Shown: positions 8,324-16,493 of the stretch, in pieces
Numbering within the stretch: the first letter of the stretch is position 1
Layout: each line of letters opens with the position of its first letter
Assembly (NCBI RefSeq): GCF_003719295.1
Contig: NZ_RFLW01000003.1
Coordinates: 1-64,000, forward strand
Origin: Haliea alexandrii
GTDB taxonomy: Bacteria > Pseudomonadota > Gammaproteobacteria > Pseudomonadales > Halieaceae
Direction: 5' to 3'
Length of the DNA stretch: 64,000 nt
Translations under genes and position numbers: made by a program
The notes under the pieces: generated by a model
Databases searched by the model: none
Seen by the model: the letters and a program-made list of their open reading frames with translations, nothing else
What the model was told of the DNA's origin: nothing

Positions 8324-10711
8324 TTACGCCGCTTGGTAAAGCGCTTGTTCCAGTTGGGTTAGGGCCTGCAAGTATTGGGGCTTGCCGCCAAAGAGTTTGA
8401 TAATTTCTGTCGGGGTGCCGAACTGGTCAAAGGGGTTGACCTTGAGCACCTTGATATCTTCGATGTTCTCAATGCCTTCATCGGCGTATTTGTCTAATAA
8501 CGCCTCCAGCACCTTGCGCGCCTGCTCGCCGTACTGGGTGAATACATCGCGCTTTCTGACTTGTTTGGCACGTTCGACGCGGGTAAGCGGAGGCTGATCG
8601 AAGGCGGTATGGCAGATCATGTCGAAGATACCCATCTCCTTGCCGATCGCTTCTTTCAGGTTTTCCAGCACGATACCTTGTTCAGACAGCTCGTCGATGA
8701 TGGCCTGCTTTTTGTCGGCGCTGTTCCATTTTTTGAGAAAGTCATTCAGCGACCGGTATTGCTCGCGGACTTTCTGGCGGGTGTAGTCTTTGAGGCTGCC
8801 GGTGATCAGTTTGCCGTTGCCGTCCATGTACTGAATGCGTTCATTCAGAATCGCGACGTTTACCCCGTTGACGTAGTACTTGGGGCGCGGTTCGCTGATG
8901 ATGTCGCCGCCGGTGATAATGTCCGGTGGCTCGGGTGACGGTTCAAAGATGATTTCATCGCCCTCGTCATCGGTGATAGTGTCGCCTTCAGCCAGTTCGT
9001 CTTCCGGGGTTTCAAACTCGTCTTCTTCACCCAGCTCTTTGACGCGCACTGGGTCGCCGTCGAAATCTGGGTCGGCAAACAGGTCGGTGACATTGCGGAA
9101 ATCAAGAATGGTGAAAAAAGTTTTGCCGAACTCTTCGTTGATGCGGGTACCGCGACCGATGATCTGCTTGAACTCGGTCATGGAGGCGATGTTGCTGTCG
9201 AGCACAATCAATTTGCAGGTTTGCGCATCCACCCCGGTGGTCATAAGTTTGGAGGTGGTGGCAATGACTGGGTAGCGTTCTTCCGGGTTGATGAAGTTGT
9301 CCAGCTCGCGCTTGCCTTCGTCATTGTCGCCAGTGATCTGCATGATGTACTTGGGGTTCTGCGCCATCAAGTCACTGTTGGCGCTTGCAAGAGCGGCACG
9401 CATACGCTGGGCGTGATCGATATCGACGCAAAACACGATGGCTTTATCGAAGCGGTTGGTCTTGGTCAGGTATTCGGTGATCTTGTTGGCCACGGATTCT
9501 GTGCGCTCGTCGATGATCAGGCTCTTGTCGTAATCCTTGCGGTTGTAGATGCGATCATCCACCAACTGGCCATCTTTATCGGTCTTGCCTGCTTCGGGCC
9601 GCCAGCCTTCCAGATCAACATTCAGGCCAACCCGTAGCACCTTGTAGGGGGCGAGAAAGCCGTCCTGTATGCCCTGCTTGAGTGAGTAGGTGTAGATCGG
9701 GTCGCCGAAGTATTCTGTGCTGGATATGGCTTCGGTTTCCTTGGGGGTGGCGGTCAGACCGATATGAGTGGCGGTTTTGAAGTAATCCAGAATCTCACGC
9801 CATGCGCTGTCTTCCGAAGCGCTGCCCCGGTGGCATTCGTCGATGACGATCAGATCAAAAAAGTCCTGACTGAATTCGCGATAGGCGTCTTTATCTTCGT
9901 CGTAGTTGGTCAATCCTTGATAGAGCGCCAAATAAATTTCATAGGATTTATCGATCTTCTTGTGCTTGATGACCGTCATCTTGTCTTTGAAATGACGGAA
10001 GTCACCACGCCGGGTCTGGTCGATCAGTGCGTTGCGGTCAGCCAGGAACAGGATGCGTTTTTTGGCCCCGGCTTTCCACAGGCGGTGAATAATCTGAAAG
10101 GCGGTATAGGTTTTACCGGTGCCGGTCGCCATGGTGAGCAGAATGCGTTGCTGGCCGTTGGCAATCGCCTCTACCGTGCGGTTAATAGCGATCTGCTGGT
10201 AGTAACGTGGGCTGCGGTTGGTGCCGTCGAAGAAATAGTCCTGGGCGCTGATCTGCTCGGCTTCGGGCGTGATGATGCCCTTGTAGCACTTATAGCGCTG
10301 CCACAGTTGTTCCGGTGTTGGGAATTTATGCAGAGGAAGTTCACGCTCTACGTTTCCACTGCTGGCTGTGCGGTCATGTTCGTAGAAGGCATCGCCGTTG
10401 CTGCTAAACACCGTGGGGATATCCAAAATGGTTGCGTAATCCAGCCCCTGCTGGATGCCTGCCATCACAGAATGCTTGTTGTCTTTGGCCTCGATGATGG
10501 CAATAGGGATATTCGGTTTGTAATAAAGAATGTAATCAGCCCGCTTGCGCTTGCCACGGGTGGTGAGATTGCCCTTTACATAGATGCGGCCGTCTGTGAA
10601 GCCGACTTCTTCACGGACTTGTTTCAGCATATCCCAGCCCGCTTTTTCTAAAGCAGGTGTGATGAACTTGGTGCAGATGTCGCGTTCTGATAGATCTTTT
10701 TTATTCGTCAT
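8324..10711 (-). CDS. hsdR: HsdR, type I restriction endonuclease/translocase subunit
   Basis: 795 residues, the compact EcoEI-like size rather than the ~1100-residue EcoKI type. Domains in order: an N-terminal nuclease domain with the DYILYY...IAIIEAKDN (D...ExK) motif near 60-77; a superfamily 2 motor with Walker A MATGTGKTYTA near 195, DECHRGS near 295, and motif VI QIIGRGTRI near 515; an acidic linker rich in D and E around 575-610; and a C-terminal helical domain. The protein translocates DNA and cuts away from the target. Its ATG is about 40 bp after an attC-like site, with only a weak ribosome binding site. Confidence 0.95.
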   Translation of the reverse strand: MTNKKDLSERDICTKFITPALEKAGWDMLKQVREEVGFTDGRIYVKGNLTTRGKRKRADYILYYKPNIPIAIIEAKDNKHSVMAGIQQGLDYATILDIPTVFSSNGDAFYEHDRTASSGNVERELPLHKFPTPEQLWQRYKCYKGIITPEAEQISAQDYFFDGTNRSPRYYQQIAINRTVEAIANGQQRILLTMATGTGKTYTAFQIIHRLWKAGAKKRILFLADRNALIDQTRRGDFRHFKDKMTVIKHKKIDKSYEIYLALYQGLTNYDEDKDAYREFSQDFFDLIVIDECHRGSASEDSAWREILDYFKTATHIGLTATPKETEAISSTEYFGDPIYTYSLKQGIQDGFLAPYKVLRVGLNVDLEGWRPEAGKTDKDGQLVDDRIYNRKDYDKSLIIDERTESVANKITEYLTKTNRFDKAIVFCVDIDHAQRMRAALASANSDLMAQNPKYIMQITGDNDEGKRELDNFINPEERYPVIATTSKLMTTGVDAQTCKLIVLDSNIASMTEFKQIIGRGTRINEEFGKTFFTILDFRNVTDLFADPDFDGDPVRVKELGEEDEFETPEDELAEGDTITDDEGDEIIFEPSPEPPDIITGGDIISEPRPKYYVNGVNVAILNERIQYMDGNGKLITGSLKDYTRQKVREQYRSLNDFLKKWNSADKKQAIIDELSEQGIVLENLKEAIGKEMGIFDMICHTAFDQPPLTRVERAKQVRKRDVFTQYGEQARKVLEALLDKYADEGIENIEDIKVLKVNPFDQFGTPTEIIKLFGGKPQYLQALTQLEQALYQAA

Positions 10712-10750
10712 TCGGTGGTCGGGTCCCCTTGGTTGGCTCGGGATTGGTTG

Positions 10751-10811
10751 GGCATATAACGCTGAAGGCAGAGGCGGCGGTCTCGCCGTCCTCTGCCCTG
10801 CCTGGTTATTG
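10751..10811 (-). repeat. attC-like recombination site upstream of hsdR
   Basis: On the plus strand GGCATATAAC is followed by a stem GGCAGAGG-CGGCG, a GTCT loop, CGCCG-T-CCTCTGCC (13 pairs with one extrahelical T), then CTGCCTG and GTTATTG. Outer ATAAC/GTTAT boxes are separated from the inner stem by unpaired spacers of 6 and 7 bases, as in attC sites. There is no T-run, so a Rho-independent terminator is less likely. The TAA stop of a small upstream frame lies inside the outer box. The hsdR-side box, GTTATATGCC on the minus strand, is the exact complement of the kwaB-side box of the next site. Confidence 0.65.
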
Positions 10812-11105
10812 CAGCGCCGGGAAAGGCAATCCGACTACCACGTTGCCGGAGCGAATGCGAAGGCCTCGGCCCGACAGAGGCACCGTGAACGAAACTACCC
10901 AGCCCTCGTGAGCTGCTGCCTTCACAGGCTGCACTGCAGAAGACGAAGTAACGTCTCCGCGGAGACGCTTTTCGGTTATAAATCGCACCAGGAACGGAAG
11001 CGCAGCGATATAAAGCACACCAAGCTCTTGAGATCGGATCCGCCGGTCGAAGCGCCTGTGTGGTCGTGAACTCCATTTCTCGGTTCCTTGGTGGACCGCG
11101 CTCAA
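10806..11105 (-). CDS. Hypothetical small frame upstream of hsdR (possible cassette gene)
   Basis: A 99-residue frame ends with a TAA that lies inside the attC-like site before hsdR, the usual position for a cassette gene. Its C-terminal 70 residues have protein-like composition (VLYIAALPFLVRFITEKRL, then SGNVVVGLPFPALQ). The only start is a TTG at 11105, inside a GTTATTG that could be a core recombination half-site. A competing frame opens at an ATG at 11076 with a better ribosome binding site (AAGGAACCGAGAA), but it is compositionally odd and reads through the attC-like site. No family is recognised; a frameshifted gene is possible. Confidence 0.3.
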   Translation of the reverse strand: MSAVHQGTEKWSSRPHRRFDRRIRSQELGVLYIAALPFLVRFITEKRLRGDVTSSSAVQPVKAAAHEGWVVSFTVPLSGRGLRIRSGNVVVGLPFPALQ

Positions 11106-11268
11106 TAACAGCGTATTAGAAAGCCAGTGCCGTATAACACCGGTCCGGCTAACTCCCTAAAACCTCGCTCAGAACTCGCCGGTTTTCCCCTACAGTCATA
11201 TATATACAACACTCACCCCACCCACAATCCAACGGGATTAACCGGCCGTCGAATTGCGCTGCATACAC

Positions 11269-13893
11269 TCACAACCTCCTCACCCCCACCTCACCCAAAT
11301 ACATAAACCGCCCCGGCGTACACGTTAGCACCACCACCTGGGCATCCCTGCCCGCCGCAGCAATCGCCGCGCCCATGCTTTGCAGGCGGCTGGGGTCGGA
11401 GAAGCCCAGGGCATCGTCGATAATCACCGGCACGCCGCCCTCGTCGGCGACGATGCGGGCGGCGGCCAGGCGGGTGAGGATGCCGAGCTGTTCCTTGGCG
11501 CCGACGCTGAGGGCATCGAAGTCTATCGGCAGGCCTCCGCGAATGACTTTCAAGATGGTCCAGTCCTCGGCCAGGGTGATATCGAAGTCGCTGCCGAAGA
11601 CGATCTTACCCAGGTTCTGGATGCCCTCCCGCAGGGGGCGCACGTAGGCCTGGCGGGAGGCGTCGCGGTGCTCGTTGAGCGTGTCCCACAGCAGTTTGGC
11701 TGCGGCGGCGCGGCGCTCGGTGGCGGCCAGGGTGTCCTCGGCTTCCGCCAGGGCCTGCTCGGCGGCCTCCAGTTCCTCGAACAGGCCATTGGCCTGGGCG
11801 CGGTCCAGACGGCTTTTCAGCACGGCCTGTTCCTGCTGCTGCTCGATGATGTCGCGCTCGGCCCGGCGCAGGGCGTGGCTGGCGTTGTCCAGTTGCAGCT
11901 TCACGGTGTCCGGGTCTTCCGCGGCCAGCTGTGCGCGCAGCTGTTCCAGTTCCGCGGTGATGGCCGCCAGTTGCTGTTCCCGTTCGGTGACCGCCTGTTC
12001 CAGCGCGGCATCCGGTTCGGCCTCCACGGCAGTGGCCAGGCTGCTGCGCTTGTCGTCCAGTACGCTGGCCAGTGCGTTTACCTCCACGCTGGCCTGTTGC
12101 TGGTTGGCCTGGGCGCGGGCGAGTTCGGCGCGCTGTTCCTGCAGCCGGCCGTTCTCCTGGTCCAGTTCGGATTCGCAGGCGTCCAGGGCCTCGATGGCGG
12201 TTTCCAGCTGCTGCTTGGCCTCGTGGGTGCTGGCGGGCAGGGGCTGGCCCGGGTCGCGCTGTTGCAGGGCATCGTCGCAGGCCTGCTGCAGCCGCGTGCA
12301 ATCCGCCTGCAGGGATTCTTCGTCCGCGCCCTGCAGGGTGTCGTCGATGCGGTCACGCAGGGTGCGCACGGTCTGTTCCGCATCCGCACGCTGTTCGTCC
12401 CGGGTGATGGCCTGTTCCACGCTGTGCACCTGGAAGCCGGCCAGCAGGGCGTCCAGTGCCTGCTGCCGGGCGTCCACTTCCGCCGCCAGCTCGCCGGCGG
12501 AAGCCGCGGGGGCGATGCTGATGCGCGCCAGTTCGGGAATCTCCAACTGCAGGGTGGCGGCTACTTGCCGCTCCAGTGTTTCGCCGGGGCGCAGGCTGAG
12601 GGTTTCGCCGTTCAGGCGCCAGTCCACTGCCTGCAGGGCTTCGATGCGCACGCGGGTGGCGGCGTTGTCGCGGGTGCGGCGGGCAACGTCCAGGGCGCTG
12701 GCGGCGTCCTGGATCTCCCGGCGTCCGGCGCTGGTGATGTGGATGCCCTCTAGCAGCTTGCGCGCCGCAGCCAGTTCCCCGCGCTGGGCCTGCACCCGTG
12801 CCAGCAGCTGCTGCAGGCGCGCCAGTTCGGCGGCGTCCTGCAGGTAGGCGGCATCGCGGCGGGCCTGCTGCAGCGCCTGTTGCAGGGCGCGGCGCCGGGT
12901 CTGCAGTTCTTTCTGGGTGGCGTCGCCGACCTGTACGTTGCGCTCAAGTTCCGCCACCTGCTCGGCCAGGGGCTGCAGGGCGGCCTGCTTCTGTTCCAGT
13001 TCCTGTGCCCGGCGGGCGATGTCTGCCGCCGCCTGCTGGCGCTGCTGCCACTGGTTGCGGGCGTGGTTCAGCAAATCCTGCAGTGGCTTGCCTTCTTCCT
13101 CTTTGGCGGTCAGGCGGGACTGCAGGCCATCGATCGCCGCCCAGCGCTGGCTGTACTGTTTCTGGGCCGCTTCCAGTTCGGGCACGGCGCGCTGCAGGCG
13201 GGAAATTTCCGCGGAAACGTGTTCGAAGCGGCGCAGGTCGTCGTCCAGTTCGCGCAGGGTGGCCTGCAGTTGCTGCACGCGCTCTTGATGTTCCTCCACC
13301 CGCTGTTGCGCGTCGGCGTAGCGCGGCTTGCCGGTCTTGAGGGTGAAGTAGCGTTCGTATTCGGCCTGCACCGCGTCGAACAGGGCGCTTTCCTCACCGC
13401 TGACCCCGGCGCCGCCGGCGGCGTTGTCCAGGGCCCGGGCCAGGCCGTCGGAGTCCGCCAGCTTGACGCCGCCAATCTCCTTGCCCTGTTCCACCAGCAG
13501 GGCGTCCCACAGGGCCATGTCCATGTGGCCGCTGAGGATGTCCCAGGCGCGGTTGTGGGCGTCGTCGCCGGTGAGCTGTTCCGCCCGCGGTGCGAGAATA
13601 CGCAGTTCGGTGCCGTGCTTGCGGTTGTAGGTTTTGCTGTAGGTGAAGTGATACTCGCCGCAGCGCACTTCGGCGGCGACGCTGCTGCCCACGTCGTCGC
13701 CCACGGGCTGCACCGCCTGCACTTCTTTTCTCTTGGAACCGGACTTGTCCCGGAACAGCATGCGCAGGGCCTCGACCAGGGAAGACTTGCCCACCTCGTT
13801 GGGGCCTTCAATCAGGGTGACGCCGCCATCGAATTCAATGTGGCTTGCGCTCACACCGCGCCAGTTTTCCAGGATGAGGGTGAGCAGCTTCAT
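11269..13893 (-). CDS. SbcC/YhaN-like SMC-type AAA ATPase
   Basis: 874 residues from the ATG at 13893. The N-terminal ATPase lobe shows LTLILENWRGVSASHIEF and Walker A GPNEVGKSSLVEAL. A long central coiled coil (roughly residues 190-740), rich in E, Q, A and R, follows. The C-terminal lobe has the LSVGAKEQLGILTRLAAAR signature and Walker B VPVIIDDALGFSDP. No CxxC zinc-hook is present in the coiled coil, unlike classical SbcC/Rad50, which is closer to the YhaN type. It overlaps the metallophosphoesterase gene by ATGA, so the pair would form an SbcCD-like DNA end-processing complex. Confidence 0.85.
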   Translation of the reverse strand: MKLLTLILENWRGVSASHIEFDGGVTLIEGPNEVGKSSLVEALRMLFRDKSGSKRKEVQAVQPVGDDVGSSVAAEVRCGEYHFTYSKTYNRKHGTELRILAPRAEQLTGDDAHNRAWDILSGHMDMALWDALLVEQGKEIGGVKLADSDGLARALDNAAGGAGVSGEESALFDAVQAEYERYFTLKTGKPRYADAQQRVEEHQERVQQLQATLRELDDDLRRFEHVSAEISRLQRAVPELEAAQKQYSQRWAAIDGLQSRLTAKEEEGKPLQDLLNHARNQWQQRQQAAADIARRAQELEQKQAALQPLAEQVAELERNVQVGDATQKELQTRRRALQQALQQARRDAAYLQDAAELARLQQLLARVQAQRGELAAARKLLEGIHITSAGRREIQDAASALDVARRTRDNAATRVRIEALQAVDWRLNGETLSLRPGETLERQVAATLQLEIPELARISIAPAASAGELAAEVDARQQALDALLAGFQVHSVEQAITRDEQRADAEQTVRTLRDRIDDTLQGADEESLQADCTRLQQACDDALQQRDPGQPLPASTHEAKQQLETAIEALDACESELDQENGRLQEQRAELARAQANQQQASVEVNALASVLDDKRSSLATAVEAEPDAALEQAVTEREQQLAAITAELEQLRAQLAAEDPDTVKLQLDNASHALRRAERDIIEQQQEQAVLKSRLDRAQANGLFEELEAAEQALAEAEDTLAATERRAAAAKLLWDTLNEHRDASRQAYVRPLREGIQNLGKIVFGSDFDITLAEDWTILKVIRGGLPIDFDALSVGAKEQLGILTRLAAARIVADEGGVPVIIDDALGFSDPSRLQSMGAAIAAAGRDAQVVVLTCTPGRFMYLGEVGVRRL

Positions 13894-15056
13894 GCGCCAC
13901 GCCCTCCCTTGTCGGCGGCGCCTTTTGCACCGCTGCCGGCGCCACCCGCCAGCCGGTACATCAGGCGCAGGGCGTCGGTGGCAGTGTCGTCCGTGGCAGC
14001 CCGGGCCAGCAGGGCTTTCCAGGTGGCGTCGGCGTAGCCGCTGAGCGCGATGGCGTTGTCGTCCAGGGCATCGGGGATCACCGCCAGGTCCGTGGTGCGC
14101 TCCCTGCGTTTGAGGCTGGCGAAGACATGGGATTGCGCTTCCAGCAGCGCGTCCAGCTCCGCCGCCAGCGCCAGGTTGACGCTGCCGGTGAAGCCCACCT
14201 TGAGCACCGTGCATTCCTTGCCGCGGATGGCATCCAGCCACTGTTTGAAGGCGGCCAGGTCTTCGGGGTCGTTCATATCCCGCTGTACGGCCTGGAAGTC
14301 CCAGATTCCGGTGCTGAGTGGGGTGAGGCTGCAGCTGTCGTTGTCCAGCTCTACCAGCAGCGCTTTGTTCGGCTCCACTTCGTCGAAGTCCGTCACCAGC
14401 GGCGTGCCGGAATAGCACAGGCGCCCGCTGTTGCCGACGTTGGTGAGGGAGTGGCGGTCACCCAAGGCCACATACTGCACACGGCCTTCCGCCAGCGCCT
14501 GCTCCAGCAGCGCCTGGCTGATAACGCCGGGCTGGCTGTGGTCCGGCGACAGGGAATCCACCTGGCCGTGGCCGAGCAGGATGCGAGTGACGCCCGGGGC
14601 GGGCTGCAGGGCTTTCAGCGTCTGGGCGCAGAGGTCCGTTCCCGGGCGCTTGCTGAACCAGGGTGCGCCCACCACTTCCACGTTGAGAAGCCCCGGCACG
14701 GGAATGGGTTCGCTGTTCTCGACCACGATAATGTGACTGCGCGCCTGCTCTCGAAAGGCTTTGCTGCGAAACAGGGTGGAGGCATCCAGCGGGTCGTGGT
14801 TGCCGGGCAGCAGGAACACCGGCACTGGCACGCTGTTCAGCGCATCCAGGGCACGGCTCAAGGTCTGGGCGGACAGCTGATTGGACTCGAACACGTCCCC
14901 CGCCACCACCATGAACTTGGCGTGGTGCTTCTCGGCCAGTTCTCCCAGCGCACGAATAGCATCAATACGCGCCTGACTGTAGCGCGCCGCGGCTTCCTGG
15001 CTGAGAAAGGCACGGGTCATTCCAATCTGCCAGTCGGATGTATGGATGAATTTCAC
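13890..15056 (-). CDS. SbcD/YhaO-like metallophosphoesterase (DNA exonuclease subunit)
   Basis: 388 residues. All Mre11-type phosphoesterase motifs are present: HTSDWQIG at residue 5, VVAGDVFES near 52, LLPGNHDPLD near 85, and later GHGQVDSL and LGDRHSL near 190-215. The C-terminal ~120 residues are a capping domain ending in a glycine/alanine-rich tail. The nuclease acts with the ATPase encoded just downstream, whose ATG overlaps its TGA. The pair borders the defence island but has the GC content and codon use of the surrounding chromosome, so I treat it as resident. Confidence 0.85.
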   Translation of the reverse strand: MKFIHTSDWQIGMTRAFLSQEAAARYSQARIDAIRALGELAEKHHAKFMVVAGDVFESNQLSAQTLSRALDALNSVPVPVFLLPGNHDPLDASTLFRSKAFREQARSHIIVVENSEPIPVPGLLNVEVVGAPWFSKRPGTDLCAQTLKALQPAPGVTRILLGHGQVDSLSPDHSQPGVISQALLEQALAEGRVQYVALGDRHSLTNVGNSGRLCYSGTPLVTDFDEVEPNKALLVELDNDSCSLTPLSTGIWDFQAVQRDMNDPEDLAAFKQWLDAIRGKECTVLKVGFTGSVNLALAAELDALLEAQSHVFASLKRRERTTDLAVIPDALDDNAIALSGYADATWKALLARAATDDTATDALRLMYRLAGGAGSGAKGAADKGGRGA

Positions 15057-15397
15057 GTGTTGTTATTTCCCCCAATTGTCAGAAGTATGGGGGAAACCGC
15101 ACCCCCTGCCTACGCACGCTGTGATTGACTTTGAGTCCCTCACAGTACTGGCGCTTGGGCGTACTGGCCATGGTGGACGGCTGTACAGGTCGCGTTTTCA
15201 GGCAGGTGTGGGTTTTGGGGCGGATTGGGGATGGTTTTGGACGGATCTGATGTACGGCTTTGTGCCCTGATTTGGCATGATGGCACACGCTTGGCAGGTG
15301 CAGATCGGGAGGCTAAACTGCGGGAACACTGGCATTTGATTCGCTGCAGTATGCCCGGCGGCTTAAAACCGCGGGGGTACCTGAGCAGCAGGCGGAG

Positions 15398-15769
15398 GTG
15401 CAGGCGGAACTGATGGCGGAAGCATTCGGGTTCTATGCGGACAACATCGTCACCAAGGACTACTTGGACGCCACTCTGCGCGCGGCGTTTGCGGAGCAGG
15501 ATGCCAAATTCGAGAAACGCTTTGCTGCCATTGATCAGCGGTTTATCGATATTGATCAGCGGTTTGTCGGTATCGAGCGCCAGATCAATGATGTGAGAAC
15601 GGGCCTGAAAGCGGAACTGGAGACATTCATCACCACCCGTCTCAACCAGCAGGACGTCAAGCTCGCCTCCCTCGAAGCCACCATGAACGGCAACTTCCGG
15701 GTGCTGTCGGCGCTCATGGGTGTGACCTTGCTGGCGGTAGCAGTACCGGCAATACAGAGCTTACTGTAA
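15398..15769 (+). CDS. DUF1640-like coiled-coil protein with C-terminal membrane anchor, start codon uncertain
   Basis: From the GTG at 15398 this gives 123 residues: a heptad-repeat coiled coil with near-repeats QRFIDIDQRFVGIERQ, then a C-terminal membrane helix (LSALMGVTLLAVAVPAIQSLL). The family pattern clearly continues upstream in the same frame: FDSLQYARRLKTAGVPEQQ is encoded from 15335, yet no ATG, GTG or TTG lies between the stop at 15314 and 15398. A CTG at 15329 downstream of GGGAGG (15308-15313) may serve as start, or the start has been lost and the gene is decaying. The 260 bp before it hold nothing else I can identify. Confidence 0.6.
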   Translation: MQAELMAEAFGFYADNIVTKDYLDATLRAAFAEQDAKFEKRFAAIDQRFIDIDQRFVGIERQINDVRTGLKAELETFITTRLNQQDVKLASLEATMNGNFRVLSALMGVTLLAVAVPAIQSLL

Positions 15770-15784
15770 ACGTCTCCCGATCAG

Positions 15785-15823
15785 CTCTGTTCCGCGCGGC
15801 GTTGCCGCGCGGCACGAACGGAG
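15785..15823. terminator. Strong hairpin between convergent genes
   Basis: CCGCGCGGC-GTT-GCCGCGCGG is a perfect 9-bp stem, extended outward by CTCtGTTC/GAACgGAG across a small bulge. It lies between two genes that end facing each other (stop at 15769, stop at 15827). There is no T-run on either strand, so it could be a Rho-assisted or bidirectional transcription barrier, or a REP-like element. Confidence 0.4.
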
Positions 15824-15826
15824 TGA

Positions 15827-16399
15827 CTACATCGTTTCCGGCGCTTCCACCACCAGGCTAACGGCGCGGTCCAGCTCAAACACCACCAGGTCACCCACGC
15901 TGGCTTTCTTCAGGTTCTCGGGGTTGCGGGCTTCAAACTCCATCACGTTGCCTTCAGGGCCCTTCAGCGAGAAGGTACCGGCTTCCAGGTCGATGGCCTC
16001 TACGGTGGCGGTAACAACTTCCACGTCAGCCATTACCACGCCGGGCTTGTCGCCCTCGGCGGCCGAGGCTACCGCTTCCATGCCGCCCTCCACAGCTGCC
16101 ATCGGCTCGTCGGGGTGCACCAGCGACAGGCTGATTTCTTCCAGCACAGTCATGGTGACCACGTCACCCACCGCCACCTGATCGAGATTGCGCACGTTGT
16201 CACCGGCGGTGAATGACACCGACTCGCCGGCTTCGGTGGAGAGGGTGACTTCCCGGGTTTCATGGTTGATTGCCGCAACGGATGCGGAGGCCTCTACCAT
16301 ACGGCTGGCGGAGACGGAGGGCAGTGCGTCATCGGCGGCGGTAGCCAGCGTGGTAACAGCGAGCAGCGCGGCGGACAGTAGCAAGCGGATTGTTGTCAT
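15827..16399 (-). CDS. Predicted periplasmic protein of unknown function
   Basis: 190 residues from the ATG at 16399, with a GGACT ribosome binding site; the longer upstream frame is not favoured. A signal peptide (TIRLLLSAALLAVTTLATAA) is followed by two similar beta-rich halves. Each has the pattern V-x-A-I-x-x-E-(T/A)-x-x-x-L followed by a VGD-V segment: AINHETREVTLSTEAGE with VAVGDVVTM, then VEAIDLEAGTFSLKGPEGN with ASVGDLVVF. This suggests a duplicated small barrel. I do not recognise a named family. It lies 94 bp after the S9 peptidase gene and may share its transcript. Confidence 0.7.
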   Translation of the reverse strand: MTTIRLLLSAALLAVTTLATAADDALPSVSASRMVEASASVAAINHETREVTLSTEAGESVSFTAGDNVRNLDQVAVGDVVTMTVLEEISLSLVHPDEPMAAVEGGMEAVASAAEGDKPGVVMADVEVVTATVEAIDLEAGTFSLKGPEGNVMEFEARNPENLKKASVGDLVVFELDRAVSLVVEAPETM

Positions 16400-16493
16400 T
16401 CGAGTAGTCCTGCTTTGGGTTGATGTTATGAGTGGCACCCGCAGGTGCCTCAAAGAATCTAGCACAAAAACACGACGGTAGATGGCCCGCTAA

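Noticed and set aside
10767-10797. Rho-independent terminator before hsdR
   Set aside because: The stem is strong but no T-run follows on either strand, and the outer boxes and extrahelical base fit an attC site better.
10708-11076. 122-residue frame ending in an ATGA overlap with hsdR
   Set aside because: The start looks good, but the frame runs through the attC-like hairpin, and the translated product has an odd Ser/Arg/Cys-rich composition. The overlap is probably chance.
11101-11190. A complete fourth attC site
   Set aside because: Only the GTTATTG half and two short pairings (AGCG/CGCT, AGCC/GGCT) are present; no convincing RYYYAAC partner was found.
11380-12847. Long plus-strand open frames opposite the SbcC-like gene
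   Set aside because: They are mirror frames of the GC-rich coiled-coil coding sequence, with biased composition (Ser/Ala/Cys or Gly/Leu/Gln).
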